64,000 bases of DNA from Jannaschia sp. M317 (GTDB taxonomy: Bacteria; Pseudomonadota; Alphaproteobacteria; Rhodobacterales; Rhodobacteraceae): NCBI RefSeq assembly GCF_025141175.1, contig NZ_CP081155.1, positions 2,447,001 through 2,511,000 on the forward strand, written 5' to 3'. The notes beneath the pieces were generated by a model. That model was given only the letters and a program-made list of their open reading frames with translations. It made no database searches and was not told the DNA's origin. Below are positions 17,431-26,731 of the stretch, one piece after another. Position numbers and translations under genes: made by a program. How positions within the stretch are numbered: position 1 is the first letter of the stretch; every line of letters begins with the position of its first letter.

Positions 17431-18306
17431 TTAGCCTTTGACGGCTTTCGCAACTTCGGCGGCAAAGTCTTCCTTGACCACTTCGATACCTTCGCCAACT
17501 TCCAGGCGAACGAACCCGGTGATTTCGACGCCGGCTTCTTCGGCGGCCTTCGCAACCGTCAGATCGGGGTTGATAACGAACGCCTGGTTCAGAAGCGTCA
17601 CTTCGGACATGTACTTCTTCATGCGGCCTTCGATCATCTTTTCGATCACGGCTTCGGGCTTGCCCGATTCACGTGCGATGTCGATCTGGACCTGACGCTC
17701 TTTCTCGACGACAGCCGCGTCGAGGTCATCCTCGGACAGCGATGCCGGGTTCACAGCGGCGACATGCATCGCAACCTGCTTGCCGAAGGCTTCGTTGTCG
17801 CCGGTCAAAGCAACCAGAACGCCGATCTTGCCCATGCCGGGCGCGGTGGCGTTGTGAACGTAAGTCACGACAGAGGTTCCCGACAGCTTGGCCATGCGAC
17901 GCAGGGACATGTTCTCGCCGATGGTGGCGATCTTGTCGGTGATGATGGCCGCAACGGATTTGCCGCCGATTTCGGCGTCAGCCAGACCGCCAAGGTCCGG
18001 AACGTTCAGAGCGGTCTGCGCGATGCTCGCGACCATGCCCTGGAACTCCGCGTTCTTGCCGACGAAATCGGTCTCGGAGTTCACCTCGACTGCAACCGCG
18101 GTGTTACCTTCAACGGCGACGGCCACCAGGCCCTCGGCGGCGGTGCGGCCCGACTTCTTGGCGGCCTTTGCCAGGCCTTTGGTGCGCAGCCAGTCGATGG
18201 CGGCTTCCATGTCGCCGTCGTTCTCGGTCAGCGCCTTCTTGGCGTCCATCATGCCTGCGCCGGTGGTGCCGCGCAGTTCTTTCACCATGCTCGCGGTGAT
18301 CGCCAT
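17431..18306 (-). CDS. tsf: Translation elongation factor Ts
   Basis: Guanine-nucleotide exchange factor for EF-Tu. The 291-residue protein has the N-terminal UBA-like domain with [19 protein letters not shown] (residues 9-27) and the core dimerisation region containing [10 protein letters not shown] near residue 80, the standard EF-Ts signature. It lies 75 bp downstream of rpsB on the same strand, the usual rpsB-tsf order, and ends at a strong terminator. Nothing unusual is visible. Confidence 0.98.
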   Translation of the reverse strand: MAITASMVKELRGTTGAGMMDAKKALTENDGDMEAAIDWLRTKGLAKAAKKSGRTAAEGLVAVAVEGNTAVAVEVNSETDFVGKNAEFQGMVASIAQTALNVPDLGGLADAEIGGKSVAAIITDKIATIGENMSLRRMAKLSGTSVVTYVHNATAPGMGKIGVLVALTGDNEAFGKQVAMHVAAVNPASLSEDDLDAAVVEKERQVQIDIARESGKPEAVIEKMIEGRMKKYMSEVTLLNQAFVINPDLTVAKAAEEAGVEITGFVRLEVGEGIEVVKEDFAAEVAKAVKG

Positions 18307-18381
18307 GATCTCTCTCCTTCGAATGGGAATGTCGGGCGCAGCTAAATTAACTGCGCCCTGTAACCGGTTGATGACGCGGGC

Positions 18382-19179
18382 TTACGCCTCTGCGACGGTC
18401 TCTTCTGCGGGCAGCTCGACGGCTTCGCCCGGATCGACGTCTTCCTCGACGCCGTCTTCCATGGCGCCGATGTCGACACCGGCCGCACCCAGCTGTGCGG
18501 TCATGCCGTCCAGCGCCGCACGGGACACCAGATCACAATACAGCGCGATGGCGCGGGCCGCATCGTCGTTGCCGGGGATGACGTAGTCGACACCCTCGGG
18601 CGAGCAGTTGGTGTCCACGACAGCCACAACCGGGATACCCAGCTTCTTGGCTTCGGCGATGGCCAGGTCTTCCTTGTTGACGTCGATGACGAACAACAGA
18701 TCGGGCAGGCCGCCCATTTCGCGGATGCCGCCCAGCGAAGCCTGCAGCTTCTGCTGGTCGCGCTCCATGCCCAGACGCTCTTTCTTGGTCAGACCTTCGA
18801 AGCCCTGCTCCATCGCCTCGTCGATCGTCTTCAGACGCTGGATCGAGTTGGAAACCGTCTTCCAGTTGGTGAGCGTGCCGCCCAGCCAACGGTGGTTCAT
18901 GTAGTACTGCGCGCAACGCTCGGCGGCATCGGCCACCGGCTTTTGAGCCTGACGCTTGGTGCCGACGAACAGAACGCGGCCACCCTTGGCGACGGTGTCG
19001 CGAACAGCTTGCAGCGCCTGGTCCAGCAGCGGGACGGTCTGCGTCAGATCCATGATGTGGATCCCGTTCTTGGCACCGTAGATGTACGGGCCCATACGGG
19101 GGTTCCAACGCTGGGTCTGGTGACCAAAGTGAACGCCGGCCTCAAGCAGCTGACGCAGGGAGAAATCAGGCAGAGCCAT
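18382..19179 (-). CDS. rpsB: 30S ribosomal protein S2
   Basis: Small-subunit ribosomal protein S2, 265 residues. N-terminal [19 protein letters not shown] and the internal segments GTKRQAQ and [17 protein letters not shown] are hallmarks. The C-terminal 30 residues form a very acidic tail ([20 protein letters not shown]), an extension common in alphaproteobacterial S2. It is the first gene of the rpsB-tsf operon; about 230 bp of non-coding DNA lie upstream. Confidence 0.98.
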   Translation of the reverse strand: MALPDFSLRQLLEAGVHFGHQTQRWNPRMGPYIYGAKNGIHIMDLTQTVPLLDQALQAVRDTVAKGGRVLFVGTKRQAQKPVADAAERCAQYYMNHRWLGGTLTNWKTVSNSIQRLKTIDEAMEQGFEGLTKKERLGMERDQQKLQASLGGIREMGGLPDLLFVIDVNKEDLAIAEAKKLGIPVVAVVDTNCSPEGVDYVIPGNDDAARAIALYCDLVSRAALDGMTAQLGAAGVDIGAMEDGVEEDVDPGEAVELPAEETVAEA

Positions 19180-19381
19180 GTCTCGATCCTTTCCGGTTTA
19201 AACCTTGGCGGGGGATCAGAGGCATCGCCTCAACCGGTGGACCGTCCGGGGATGTCTCCCCCAGGGGCCCGCCCCTGCCTGTGAAGTGTCGCCCCATTAA
19301 CGGAGCCGCCGTGAACCCGCAAGTGGAAACGGGCGCGTGTTTCCGCTGGCTCGGAATGCCGCGTGGGGATGGCATCGGGCC
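19180..19381. other. Upstream region of rpsB (non-coding)
   Basis: About 200 bp separate rpsB from the stem-loop after the lipoprotein gene. It should contain the rpsB promoter and leader. I found no clear -35/-10 pair by eye and no convincing small gene. Confidence 0.4.
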
Positions 19382-19399
19382 AGGGGGGCAGAGCCCCCT
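19382..19399 (-). terminator. GC-rich stem-loop downstream of the SYLF lipoprotein gene
   Basis: AGGGGGGC and GCCCCCT (19382-19399) can pair with a three-base AGA loop, 12 bp past the lipoprotein stop. No U-run is present; it may be a terminator or transcript-end stabiliser. Confidence 0.4.
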
Positions 19400-19410
19400 G
19401 CCCGGCTGGG

Positions 19411-19968
19411 TCAGGGAATGATCCGGTTATATTTCTGCCCCTCGATCGTGGCCCCGGCCAGCAGGCCCGCCTGCCCGAAGATCACCGCGACAACAGGGGT
19501 CAGAAGCGAGGTCGTATCCGTCGTCAGCGCACGTGAACTGGACGAAAATGCGTATTCCAGATCCGCCCCCGCGACCCACCCCTGCGAGGCGCGGAAGTTG
19601 TTCAGCGCCGCGGGTGTCATGAAGAACAGCGCATGTGCGTATTGCTGGGCCCCGATCTGCAGGCCGACCGACGCGTTGGTCGTGGAATAGTAATCAACGG
19701 TCACGTTATCGATGCGCAATGCCCCGCGCCCGAACCCGCCGCCGATGCCCAGGCCCGCTTCGGTGACCAGTGGCATCATCAGGATACCCGCGGCCTTGCC
19801 GGCCAATGTCTGGGTCTCCGGCAGGGTGTCGTACATGAAGTTGAAGGCGGCATCGACGCGGGCGTCGATCTTGTCGGCACCCGGGCTGCCGATCCCATTG
19901 CCACAAGCAGCGAGCGCCAGCGGCGCGGTGGCGGCCGCGAGAAAGCGGCGGCGCGAATATGCGATCAT
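19411..19968 (-). CDS. SYLF-domain (YSC84-type lipid-binding) lipoprotein
   Basis: A 185-residue predicted lipoprotein. The N-terminus MIAYSRRRFLAAATAPLALA followed by Cys has a twin-arginine-like RRRFL and a lipobox LAAC with Cys22, so export and lipid attachment are likely. The mature part matches the SYLF domain: AAGILMMPLVTEAGLGIGGG near residues 60-80, VDYYSTTNASVGLQIGAQ and a C-terminal GLLAGATIEGQKY. SYLF domains bind phosphoinositides in eukaryotes; bacterial function is unknown. The start at 19968 has AGGA upstream. It is a single gene between hflX and rpsB. Confidence 0.85.
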   Translation of the reverse strand: MIAYSRRRFLAAATAPLALAACGNGIGSPGADKIDARVDAAFNFMYDTLPETQTLAGKAAGILMMPLVTEAGLGIGGGFGRGALRIDNVTVDYYSTTNASVGLQIGAQQYAHALFFMTPAALNNFRASQGWVAGADLEYAFSSSSRALTTDTTSLLTPVVAVIFGQAGLLAGATIEGQKYNRIIP

Positions 19969-20119
19969 GTGATATGTCCTGTCCAAAATCTGCTCTGCCG
20001 GAATCTCACGCCCCGATCTGGCGCAATCATATGCCAGCGCCGCCCACCTGTCACCCTTGCAGGCACGCGGAACGTCGCCGATGGCGCGGTCGTGCCAGAA
20101 ATCAGGTTCCGGCCAGACC

Positions 20120-21343
20120 TCAACCCAGCAGCTTGGCTTCCTCCGGGAAGCTGCGGGCAAAACGGGCGGCTTGCTTTGCGGTCCAGCGCAGCGACAGCGC
20201 GGTGCCCTCTTCGCCTGGTTCCTCGGATTGCACGGTGCCTTCTTCGTGCAGCCAGGCACGGGCGCGCCCCGCCGCAAAGGGCAACACCAGGGTCAGCTCG
20301 GCCATGCTTTCGGCCAACTCGGTGCCGATCCGCTCCAGCAGGGCGTCGAGTCCCGCCCCGGTCAGGGCCGATCCCAGGTAAACATCGTCACGACGGGCCG
20401 CGATGTTGGCAGCAGCCTCCGCTCCTTCGGCATCCAGAGCGTCGGATTTGTTCCACATTTCCACGCGTTGAACCGACTTGTCGACGCCCAGCGCCTCCAG
20501 AATGGTTTCGACATCCTGGGCCTGCGCCTTGGTCTCCGGGTGAGAGATGTCGCGCACGTGGACGATCAGATCAGCGTCCAGCACTTCTTCCAGCGTGGCA
20601 CGGAACGCCGCAACCAGCTGTGTCGGCAGATCCGAGATGAAGCCCACGGTGTCCGACAGGATCACATCCAGTGTGTTGTTGCCGACAACGGCCAATTCCA
20701 CCGCCCGCATGGTCGGGTCCAGAGTGGCGAAAAGCATGTCCTTGGCCAACACCTCTGCGCCCGTCAACCGATTGAAAAGCGTCGATTTCCCTGCGTTGGT
20801 ATAACCGACCAGGGCCACCACGGGATAGGGCACCTTGGCGCGGGCGGCTCGGTGCAGCTCCCGCGTTTTGACGACTTTTTCCAACTGACGGCGCAGCTTG
20901 ATCATCTGTTCGTCGATCGCCCGGCGGTCCGCCTCGATCTGGGTTTCACCAGGGCCGCCGACGAAACCCAATCCGCCCCGCTGCCGTTCCAGGTGGGTCC
21001 AGGCGCGGACGAGGCGGGTGCGTTGATAGGACAGGGCCGCCAGCTCGACCTGCAACACACCCTCGCGGGTTGCGGCGCGGTCGGCAAAGATTTCCAGGAT
21101 CAGGCCGGTCCGGTCCAGAAGCTTTACCTTCCAGGCCTTTTCCAGATTGCGCTGCTGCACAGGACTAAGGGAGCCGTCCAACAGGATCAGGTCGATTTCC
21201 TCCGCCTCGATCCGCGCGCGCAGTTCTTCGACCTTGCCCGATCCGAACAGCATGCCGGGATGCGGCTTGGGCAGGCGAACGACGGTGCCCCCCACGACGT
21301 CCAGCCCCGGCAGCGCATGCGCAAGCGAGATCGCCTCTTCCAC
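20120..21343 (-). CDS. hflX: GTPase HflX, ribosome-associated (true start probably further upstream)
   Basis: HflX is a GTPase that binds the large ribosomal subunit and helps split stalled ribosomes. G motifs are clear: GYTNAGKST (G1), DTVGFISDLP (G3) and NKSD (G4); the N-terminal domain includes GPGETQIEADRR. From the first canonical start, GTG 21343, the protein has 407 residues. The same frame stays open upstream to about 21499, and the residues just before that GTG read PTRALVLHPDQRG, which looks like the normal HflX beginning. No ATG, GTG or TTG occurs in that stretch; a CTG lies at 21418. It follows hfq, whose stop is at 21438, the usual pairing. Confidence 0.92.
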   Translation of the reverse strand: MEEAISLAHALPGLDVVGGTVVRLPKPHPGMLFGSGKVEELRARIEAEEIDLILLDGSLSPVQQRNLEKAWKVKLLDRTGLILEIFADRAATREGVLQVELAALSYQRTRLVRAWTHLERQRGGLGFVGGPGETQIEADRRAIDEQMIKLRRQLEKVVKTRELHRAARAKVPYPVVALVGYTNAGKSTLFNRLTGAEVLAKDMLFATLDPTMRAVELAVVGNNTLDVILSDTVGFISDLPTQLVAAFRATLEEVLDADLIVHVRDISHPETKAQAQDVETILEALGVDKSVQRVEMWNKSDALDAEGAEAAANIAARRDDVYLGSALTGAGLDALLERIGTELAESMAELTLVLPFAAGRARAWLHEEGTVQSEEPGEEGTALSLRWTAKQAARFARSFPEEAKLLG

Positions 21344-21437
21344 GGCGAGTTTCGGATCGCGGCCCGTTCGGTCGGCGCCACGTTGATCGGGATGCAGGAC
21401 CAGCGCGCGCGTCGGCAGCGCCTCGGTCGAATGCGTG

Positions 21438-21689
21438 TCAGTCGGCGTCGCCAGAACTGTCCTCGCCAGAATAAAGGTTGATGGGTTGCGCGGGCATCAC
21501 GGTCGAAATCGCATGCTTGTAGACAAGCTGCGACTGACCATCGCGGCGCAGCAGCACGCAAAAGTTGTCGAACCAGGTGATCACGCCCTGAAGCTTCACG
21601 CCGTTGATCAGAAAGACCGTGACCGGCACCTTCGTCTTGCGGACGTGATTGAGAAACGCGTCCTGCAGGTTCTGCTTGTCGGATGCCAT
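21438..21689 (-). CDS. hfq: RNA chaperone Hfq
   Basis: Sm-like hexameric RNA chaperone for small RNA regulation. The 83 residues include [19 protein letters not shown] (Sm1, residues 8-26), [18 protein letters not shown], and the Sm2 motif YKHAIST near residue 57. The C-terminal tail is short and acidic (GEDSSGDAD), as in alphaproteobacteria. It lies between trkH and hflX. Confidence 0.98.
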   Translation of the reverse strand: MASDKQNLQDAFLNHVRKTKVPVTVFLINGVKLQGVITWFDNFCVLLRRDGQSQLVYKHAISTVMPAQPINLYSGEDSSGDAD

Positions 21690-21831
21690 CGGCTCGTCCC
21701 CCGTCGTGCGTCACCCTTGTTCGGGTGCGTCGTTTTCACCGTTGCGACAGTTATGCGGCGATGTTCTGCAAAGTTCCAGTCCCAGAAACAGGGATTCTGC
21801 GCTCCAAGTCCCTGAATCGACGCGCAGAGGC

Positions 21832-23361
21832 CTATCCGCGCCAGAAATCAGGGTTGAACAGCGCGATAAGAGCCAGCGCTTCGAGCCGGCCCAGCACCAT
21901 CGCCGAAGCCCAGATCAGCTTTGCCGCGTCCCCGATACTGCCGATACCGCGCGCGGGGCCGGTGCCCAGGGCGATGTCGGCCAGCGGCCCTGTGGTGGTC
22001 AACGCGGCAATGGCCAGCGTCATTGCGTCACTGAAATTCAAGCCAGCAGCTGACAGCGCCAGCGTGACGGCGGCGATGGTGATCGCGAACAACATGAAGA
22101 AGATCCACGCCGCCTCGACCCCCCGCATGGGGATACGCGCCCGAACCCCCTGCCCGCCTTCGACGCCATGAGGGTGAACCAGCAGATGCATTTCCCGCCG
22201 CCCATGTTCATAGAGCGCGTAAATCCGCAGCAGCTTTACCCCGCCTGCCGTCGTCGCCACCCCCCCGCCGAACAGGGCCAGGCCAAGCAACATGACAATC
22301 GGTGTATCCAGACCGGACCAGCCGCGCGCCGTTGCCCAATCCGCGCTTTCCCAACCGGTCGTCGTCAGGAACGACAGCACGGTGAAGGCCGTCCCCCAGA
22401 ACGCCCGGAGCGCCTCGGTAAAGGTCGCGCCTGCGTCGACCTCCAGGGCTGCGGTCCAGTGACGCAATAGCAGCAAGACCGAAGCCGTGAGAACGATCAT
22501 GCCTGCAATGCGCAATTCCCGGTCCTGAGACAGGCGCACGACCTGATCGCGCTGAAATTCGAAGGTAAAGGTCTGACGACTGACCGCAAAGATCAGAAAG
22601 GCCATGATCGCGACCTCTCCGGGGAGGCCCGCAGCGGATCCGCTGACCCCGCCGCCTGCCGTGATCCCAGACGTCGAAAGCGTCGACATAGCGTGAATCG
22701 CGGCCCGTGTCGGCGTTTCGCCCAAGACCCAGAGAATGGTCCAGAGCAGCAACGTCAGCCCTGAATAGATCGGCCAAAGCATGTTGAAATAGCGGGCCAG
22801 CCGATGTTCGGGATCTGCCGATTGCGCCTGCGCCGACAGCCGTGCGCCTTGGCCGAACCGCGCGCTGTAGGTTACCTCGAACCCACCCAGGCGCAGCGGG
22901 GCCAGGATCGCGACCGCAGCCACGATGGCCATCAATCCGCCCTGCCACGCCACCAAGGCGCGCCACAGATGCACCGTCTCCGACAGGCGGTCCGGCGCGA
23001 ACAGACTGCCGCCGGTGGTGGTGATCGCGGCGACCATTTCCACGTAGGCATTGACCAGCCGCGTGTTCGCCACCGCCTCGGTCAATGGGATCGCTGCCAT
23101 CGCAGGCAGCAGCAGCAGCGCGCCGGGCAAGGCAACAAGGTGACTGCGGGTGATGTTGGATGATTGCCGTCGTGACGTGGCCAGGGCGACAGCTGCGCTC
23201 AACGCCAACAGGATCGTGCCCCAGTAAAAGAACACGCGCGCCTCGCCATGGACGTCGCGGTACAAGGCGTGCAGCGCCGGCACATACATCGACGCCGACA
23301 ACACCAGTGCCAGGCGCACCAAAAGCGGCAGCCGGGTGACGCTGCGCGCCTCTTCGGCCAT
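21832..23361 (-). CDS. trkH: Trk potassium uptake channel subunit
   Basis: Membrane pore of the Trk K+ uptake system. The 509-residue protein has four repeated membrane-pore-membrane units; their selectivity-filter segments appear as TTTGGS near residue 117, STSGIT near 226, TTTGWES near 346 and TTTGPL near 463. Its ATG shares one base with the trkA stop (TGATG), so the two are translationally coupled. Hydrophobic helices fill the rest of the chain. Confidence 0.95.
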   Translation of the reverse strand: MAEEARSVTRLPLLVRLALVLSASMYVPALHALYRDVHGEARVFFYWGTILLALSAAVALATSRRQSSNITRSHLVALPGALLLLPAMAAIPLTEAVANTRLVNAYVEMVAAITTTGGSLFAPDRLSETVHLWRALVAWQGGLMAIVAAVAILAPLRLGGFEVTYSARFGQGARLSAQAQSADPEHRLARYFNMLWPIYSGLTLLLWTILWVLGETPTRAAIHAMSTLSTSGITAGGGVSGSAAGLPGEVAIMAFLIFAVSRQTFTFEFQRDQVVRLSQDRELRIAGMIVLTASVLLLLRHWTAALEVDAGATFTEALRAFWGTAFTVLSFLTTTGWESADWATARGWSGLDTPIVMLLGLALFGGGVATTAGGVKLLRIYALYEHGRREMHLLVHPHGVEGGQGVRARIPMRGVEAAWIFFMLFAITIAAVTLALSAAGLNFSDAMTLAIAALTTTGPLADIALGTGPARGIGSIGDAAKLIWASAMVLGRLEALALIALFNPDFWRG

Positions 23362-24746
23362 CAGAAGAAGTCCACCTGCACCTGCAACAGCCGCTCCACC
23401 TCTGGCACATCCGCCGACAGCGCGAAGATCGCCACGCTGTCCCCCTCTTCGATCAGGCTTTCGCCGCTGGGTTTGACCACCTTGCCGTCCGCCTTGCGGA
23501 TCGCGCCAATCAACGCGCCTTCGGGGAAATTCACGTCCCGCAACCGGCGCCCGGCCAAGGGAGATGTGGACATCACCTGCGCCTCGATCACCTCTGCCTC
23601 GGCGTCGCCGACGGAATAGACATTGCGCACACGCCCGTGACGCACATGGCGCAGGATAGAAGACACGGTCGTCTGTCGCGGGTTCACATAGGCATCAATA
23701 TTCAGCGGTCCCATCAAAGGCACCAACGTGGGGTCGTTGATCAGGGCAATGGTCTTGGAGCAGCCCGCCGCCTTGGCGCGCACCGCAGCCAGAAGGTTGG
23801 TTTTGTCGTCGTCGGTTACGGTCAGGACGGCATCCGCGCGTTCGATGTTTGCTTCGCGCAGCAGTTCGATATCGAGCCCGTCGCCAGACAAAACGATCGT
23901 CCGTTCCAACGACTCGGCGGCATGTTCGGCGCAGCTCCGGTTCCGTTCGATCATCTTGGCGCGGATGCGTTCGGGGGCCGCTTCCAACGCGCGGGCCACG
24001 GTCAGACCGACGTTGCCGCCTCCGATGATCACGACACGTTCCTGCTTCTTGGTCTTCTTGCCGAAAATCTCCTGGGTACGGCCCAGGTCCTCGGTATGGC
24101 AGAGCACATAGATCTGGTCATCCGCCTGCAGCTGATCCCCCGGTTCCGGGGCGAACAACGTGCCAGACGCGGCCCGACGCACGCCCACCACAACGGCCCG
24201 CAAGGTGCTGAACAATTCGCTGAGCTGGCGCAGCGGCGTGTCGAGAACCGGGCAGTCGGCGTCCAGCTTCAGCCCGATCAGATGGGTCAAGCCATCCATG
24301 AATTCTTCGACGTCGAAGGCCTCGGGCGCGCGCAGGCGGCGCAACGCGGCGGACGCGACCTCCCGCTCGGGGCTGATGACGACGTCGATGGGTAGGTGGT
24401 CGCGGCGATACAGATCTGACCGGATGGCCGACAGATAGCTCTGCGCCCGCAGGCGCGCGATCTTGCGTGGAACGGTAAAGACCGAGTGGGCGACCTGACA
24501 GGTCACCATGTTGACCTCATCGCTGTGGGTCGCGGCGATCAACATGTCGGCGTCTTCGGCGCCCGCGCGTTCCAGAACGTTCGGATAGCTGGCGAACCCG
24601 GTAATCCCCTGCACGTCCAGCGTGTCAGTGGCCCGGTTCACGAGGCTTGGATTGTTGTCGACGACGGTGACGTCGTTGCGCTCGCCCGCCAGATGGCGGG
24701 CAATCTGCCAACCGACCTGACCCGCTCCGCAGATGATGACCTTCAC
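23361..24746 (-). CDS. trkA: Trk system potassium uptake regulator TrkA
   Basis: Cytoplasmic NAD(H)/nucleotide-binding gating subunit for TrkH, 461 residues. Two tandem RCK units are visible: the first Rossmann motif IICGAGQVGWQIARHL at residues 4-19, the second VVIIGGGNVGLTVARAL near residue 235, each followed by a TrkA-C domain (second one ending near SADVPEVERLLQVQ). It is upstream of and overlaps trkH by one base. Placement after ntrX is a known alphaproteobacterial arrangement. Confidence 0.97.
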   Translation of the reverse strand: MKVIICGAGQVGWQIARHLAGERNDVTVVDNNPSLVNRATDTLDVQGITGFASYPNVLERAGAEDADMLIAATHSDEVNMVTCQVAHSVFTVPRKIARLRAQSYLSAIRSDLYRRDHLPIDVVISPEREVASAALRRLRAPEAFDVEEFMDGLTHLIGLKLDADCPVLDTPLRQLSELFSTLRAVVVGVRRAASGTLFAPEPGDQLQADDQIYVLCHTEDLGRTQEIFGKKTKKQERVVIIGGGNVGLTVARALEAAPERIRAKMIERNRSCAEHAAESLERTIVLSGDGLDIELLREANIERADAVLTVTDDDKTNLLAAVRAKAAGCSKTIALINDPTLVPLMGPLNIDAYVNPRQTTVSSILRHVRHGRVRNVYSVGDAEAEVIEAQVMSTSPLAGRRLRDVNFPEGALIGAIRKADGKVVKPSGESLIEEGDSVAIFALSADVPEVERLLQVQVDFF

Positions 24747-24912
24747 GGTGATGTCCCCGGTCGATGCTCTGAATGATCTGGATATGCGGCGCTGCGGCGC
24801 GGGTCAACGCAGGAGCGGCCGCGCCTATTCAAGACACCTCAAAAGCAGCCAGGGCAACGTCTGACGTCAGGCGCGCCTTGCATGCTGTCCCAACTTCCCT
24901 AGGCTCTTGTTC

Positions 24913-25332
24913 ATGCGTGTCATTCTTTCCGTTTTGTTGCTGGCGGCCTGCACCGTTCCGGGCCAATCGGTCTGGCTGCGCCCCGGCACCCCCACACAGA
25001 CGGCCGACATCGACCTTGCCACCTGCACGCGCGAGGCCCAGACCGCCCTGCCCGAAAGAATCCGGATCGCAACAGCCCCCCGCGTCACAATTGGCGCAAG
25101 CCTATGCGAAGGACCGCTGTGCATCGGTGTCAACGACGCACCGGAAATCTTCGACTACGATGCCAACGCCGGGCACCGCGCGCGGGCTGTCGCGGCCTGC
25201 ATGGGGGCGAAAGGCTATGGCTTGACGCAACTGCCTCGATGTCCACAGGGGCTGACCGTGCCTGTGCAGAACCAGCCCTTCGATATCCGTGGGTTTTGCG
25301 TCGCGCAGGGTCGCATCGCCGCGCCCCGCTAG
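24913..25332 (+). CDS. Small predicted lipoprotein of unknown function
   Basis: A 139-residue protein with a short signal peptide MRVILSVLLLAA followed by Cys (lipobox LLAAC, Cys13). The mature part has several Cys residues (TCTREA, SLCEGPLC, AACMGAKGYG, RCPQG, GFCVAQG) and no family I recognise; the AACMGAKGY stretch recalls small envelope lipoproteins in Rhodobacterales. It is transcribed opposite to its neighbours and its 3' end overlaps the ntrX stop by 4 bp. ATG 24913 is preferred over the TTG six bases upstream. Confidence 0.7.
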   Translation: MRVILSVLLLAACTVPGQSVWLRPGTPTQTADIDLATCTREAQTALPERIRIATAPRVTIGASLCEGPLCIGVNDAPEIFDYDANAGHRARAVAACMGAKGYGLTQLPRCPQGLTVPVQNQPFDIRGFCVAQGRIAAPR

Positions 25333-26729
25333 GTGTTTTCGTCCACCCGTGCAACGCGCGCGCCACCCCGCGCCGACGTCACGACGCCAAGTGATTTGAG
25401 CTTTCGGTGAAGGGCGGACCGTTCCATCCCCACGAAACTTGCGGTGCGGCTGATGTTGCCGCCAAATCGGTTGATCTGGGTCATCAGGTACTGTCTCTCG
25501 AACAGTTCGCGCGCATCGCGCAATGGCAGGCTTGCAAGGCTGCCGGACAGAGTCATCTCTCCTCCGTCACCGCCTCCGTCGGTCGGGCTGGGCAATTCGG
25601 ACGGTTCGATCGCCCCGGTTCCATCGCCCAGGATCAAGACGCGTTCGATCACATTGCGCAATTGTCTGACATTTCCCGGCCAACGCATCGTCTGCAACAG
25701 GGCGCGCGTCTCTTCGCTCAACTCGCGCAGCGGCAGGCCCTGCGCCTTGTTGAGCGACCGGATGAAATGATCCGCCAGCACCGGAATGTCGTCCCGGCGA
25801 TCCTCTAGCGATGGGACCGGGATCGGCACGACGTTGAGACGGTGAAACAACTCTTCGCGGAACCGACCGGCGCGGATCTCCGATTCCAGGTCCCGGTTGG
25901 TGGATGAAATGACCCGTAAGTCTACACGCACCTTTTCTTGGCCACCAACCCGTTGAAAAGACTGTTCTACCAGAACACGCAGGATCTTGGACTGAGTGCC
26001 CAGGGGCATGTCCGCGACCTCATCGAAATAGATCACACCCTCGTGCGCCTGCTCCAGCAGGCCGGGTTCCACCCCTTTTTCGAGGCTTTCACGCCCGAAC
26101 AGAACCGACTCCATCCGTTCCGGCTCGATATTCGCGGACGATACGGTCACGAACGGACCTGATGCGCGGTTCGAATTGGCGTGAATGTACCGTGCGGCGA
26201 CTTCCTTGCCCGATCCCGCAGGCCCCGTCAGCATCACGCGACCGTTGGAATTCATCACCTTGCGCAATTGGCCCAACAGACCCTTGAAGGCCCCGCTTTG
26301 CCCGATCATCTCGGCGGAGGAGGCATCTTTCCGCCGCAACTCGCTGTTTTCATGGCGCAAACGCGATGCTTCCATCGCGCGGGACACCACCACCATCAAT
26401 TGGTCGATGTTGAACGGCTTCTCGATGTAGTCGTAGGCACCCTGTTTGATTGCGGCGACCGCAATCTCGATGTTGCCATGGCCCGAGATTATGATGATCG
26501 GGATGTCCGGGTTGTCGCGACGGACGGATTTCAGGATGTCGATCCCGTCCATGTCACTGTCTTTCAACCAGATATCCAGGATCATCAGGCTGGGCGGCTC
26601 TTCATCGATGGCGGCCATGCACTCATCGGCTGTCCCCGCGGTCCGGCAGGAATACCCCTCGTCCTCCAGGATGTCGGAAATCAGGCCGCGAATGTCAGCC
26701 TCGTCGTCGGTAATCAGGATGTCGCCCAT
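25329..26729 (-). CDS. ntrX: Nitrogen assimilation response regulator NtrX
   Basis: Response regulator of the NtrY/NtrX system, 466 residues. The receiver domain has acidic residues DD at 8-9, phospho-acceptor Asp52 and Lys in IEKPFN. The AAA+ domain spans about 140-370 with Walker A GPAGSGKE and Walker B VIYFDEVAD. A Fis-type helix-turn-helix closes the protein (NISRTASFVGMERSALHRKL). The loop that carries GAFTGA in sigma-54 activators is replaced by LFGRESLEKGVEPGLLEQAH, so contact with sigma-54 is unlikely. It begins 2 bp after the ntrY stop. Confidence 0.95.
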   Translation of the reverse strand: MGDILITDDEADIRGLISDILEDEGYSCRTAGTADECMAAIDEEPPSLMILDIWLKDSDMDGIDILKSVRRDNPDIPIIIISGHGNIEIAVAAIKQGAYDYIEKPFNIDQLMVVVSRAMEASRLRHENSELRRKDASSAEMIGQSGAFKGLLGQLRKVMNSNGRVMLTGPAGSGKEVAARYIHANSNRASGPFVTVSSANIEPERMESVLFGRESLEKGVEPGLLEQAHEGVIYFDEVADMPLGTQSKILRVLVEQSFQRVGGQEKVRVDLRVISSTNRDLESEIRAGRFREELFHRLNVVPIPVPSLEDRRDDIPVLADHFIRSLNKAQGLPLRELSEETRALLQTMRWPGNVRQLRNVIERVLILGDGTGAIEPSELPSPTDGGGDGGEMTLSGSLASLPLRDARELFERQYLMTQINRFGGNISRTASFVGMERSALHRKLKSLGVVTSARGGARVARVDENT

Positions 26730-26731
26730 TC

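Noticed and set aside
17254..18345. 363-codon plus-strand frame across tsf
   Set aside because: Antisense to EF-Ts, which is unmistakable on the minus strand.
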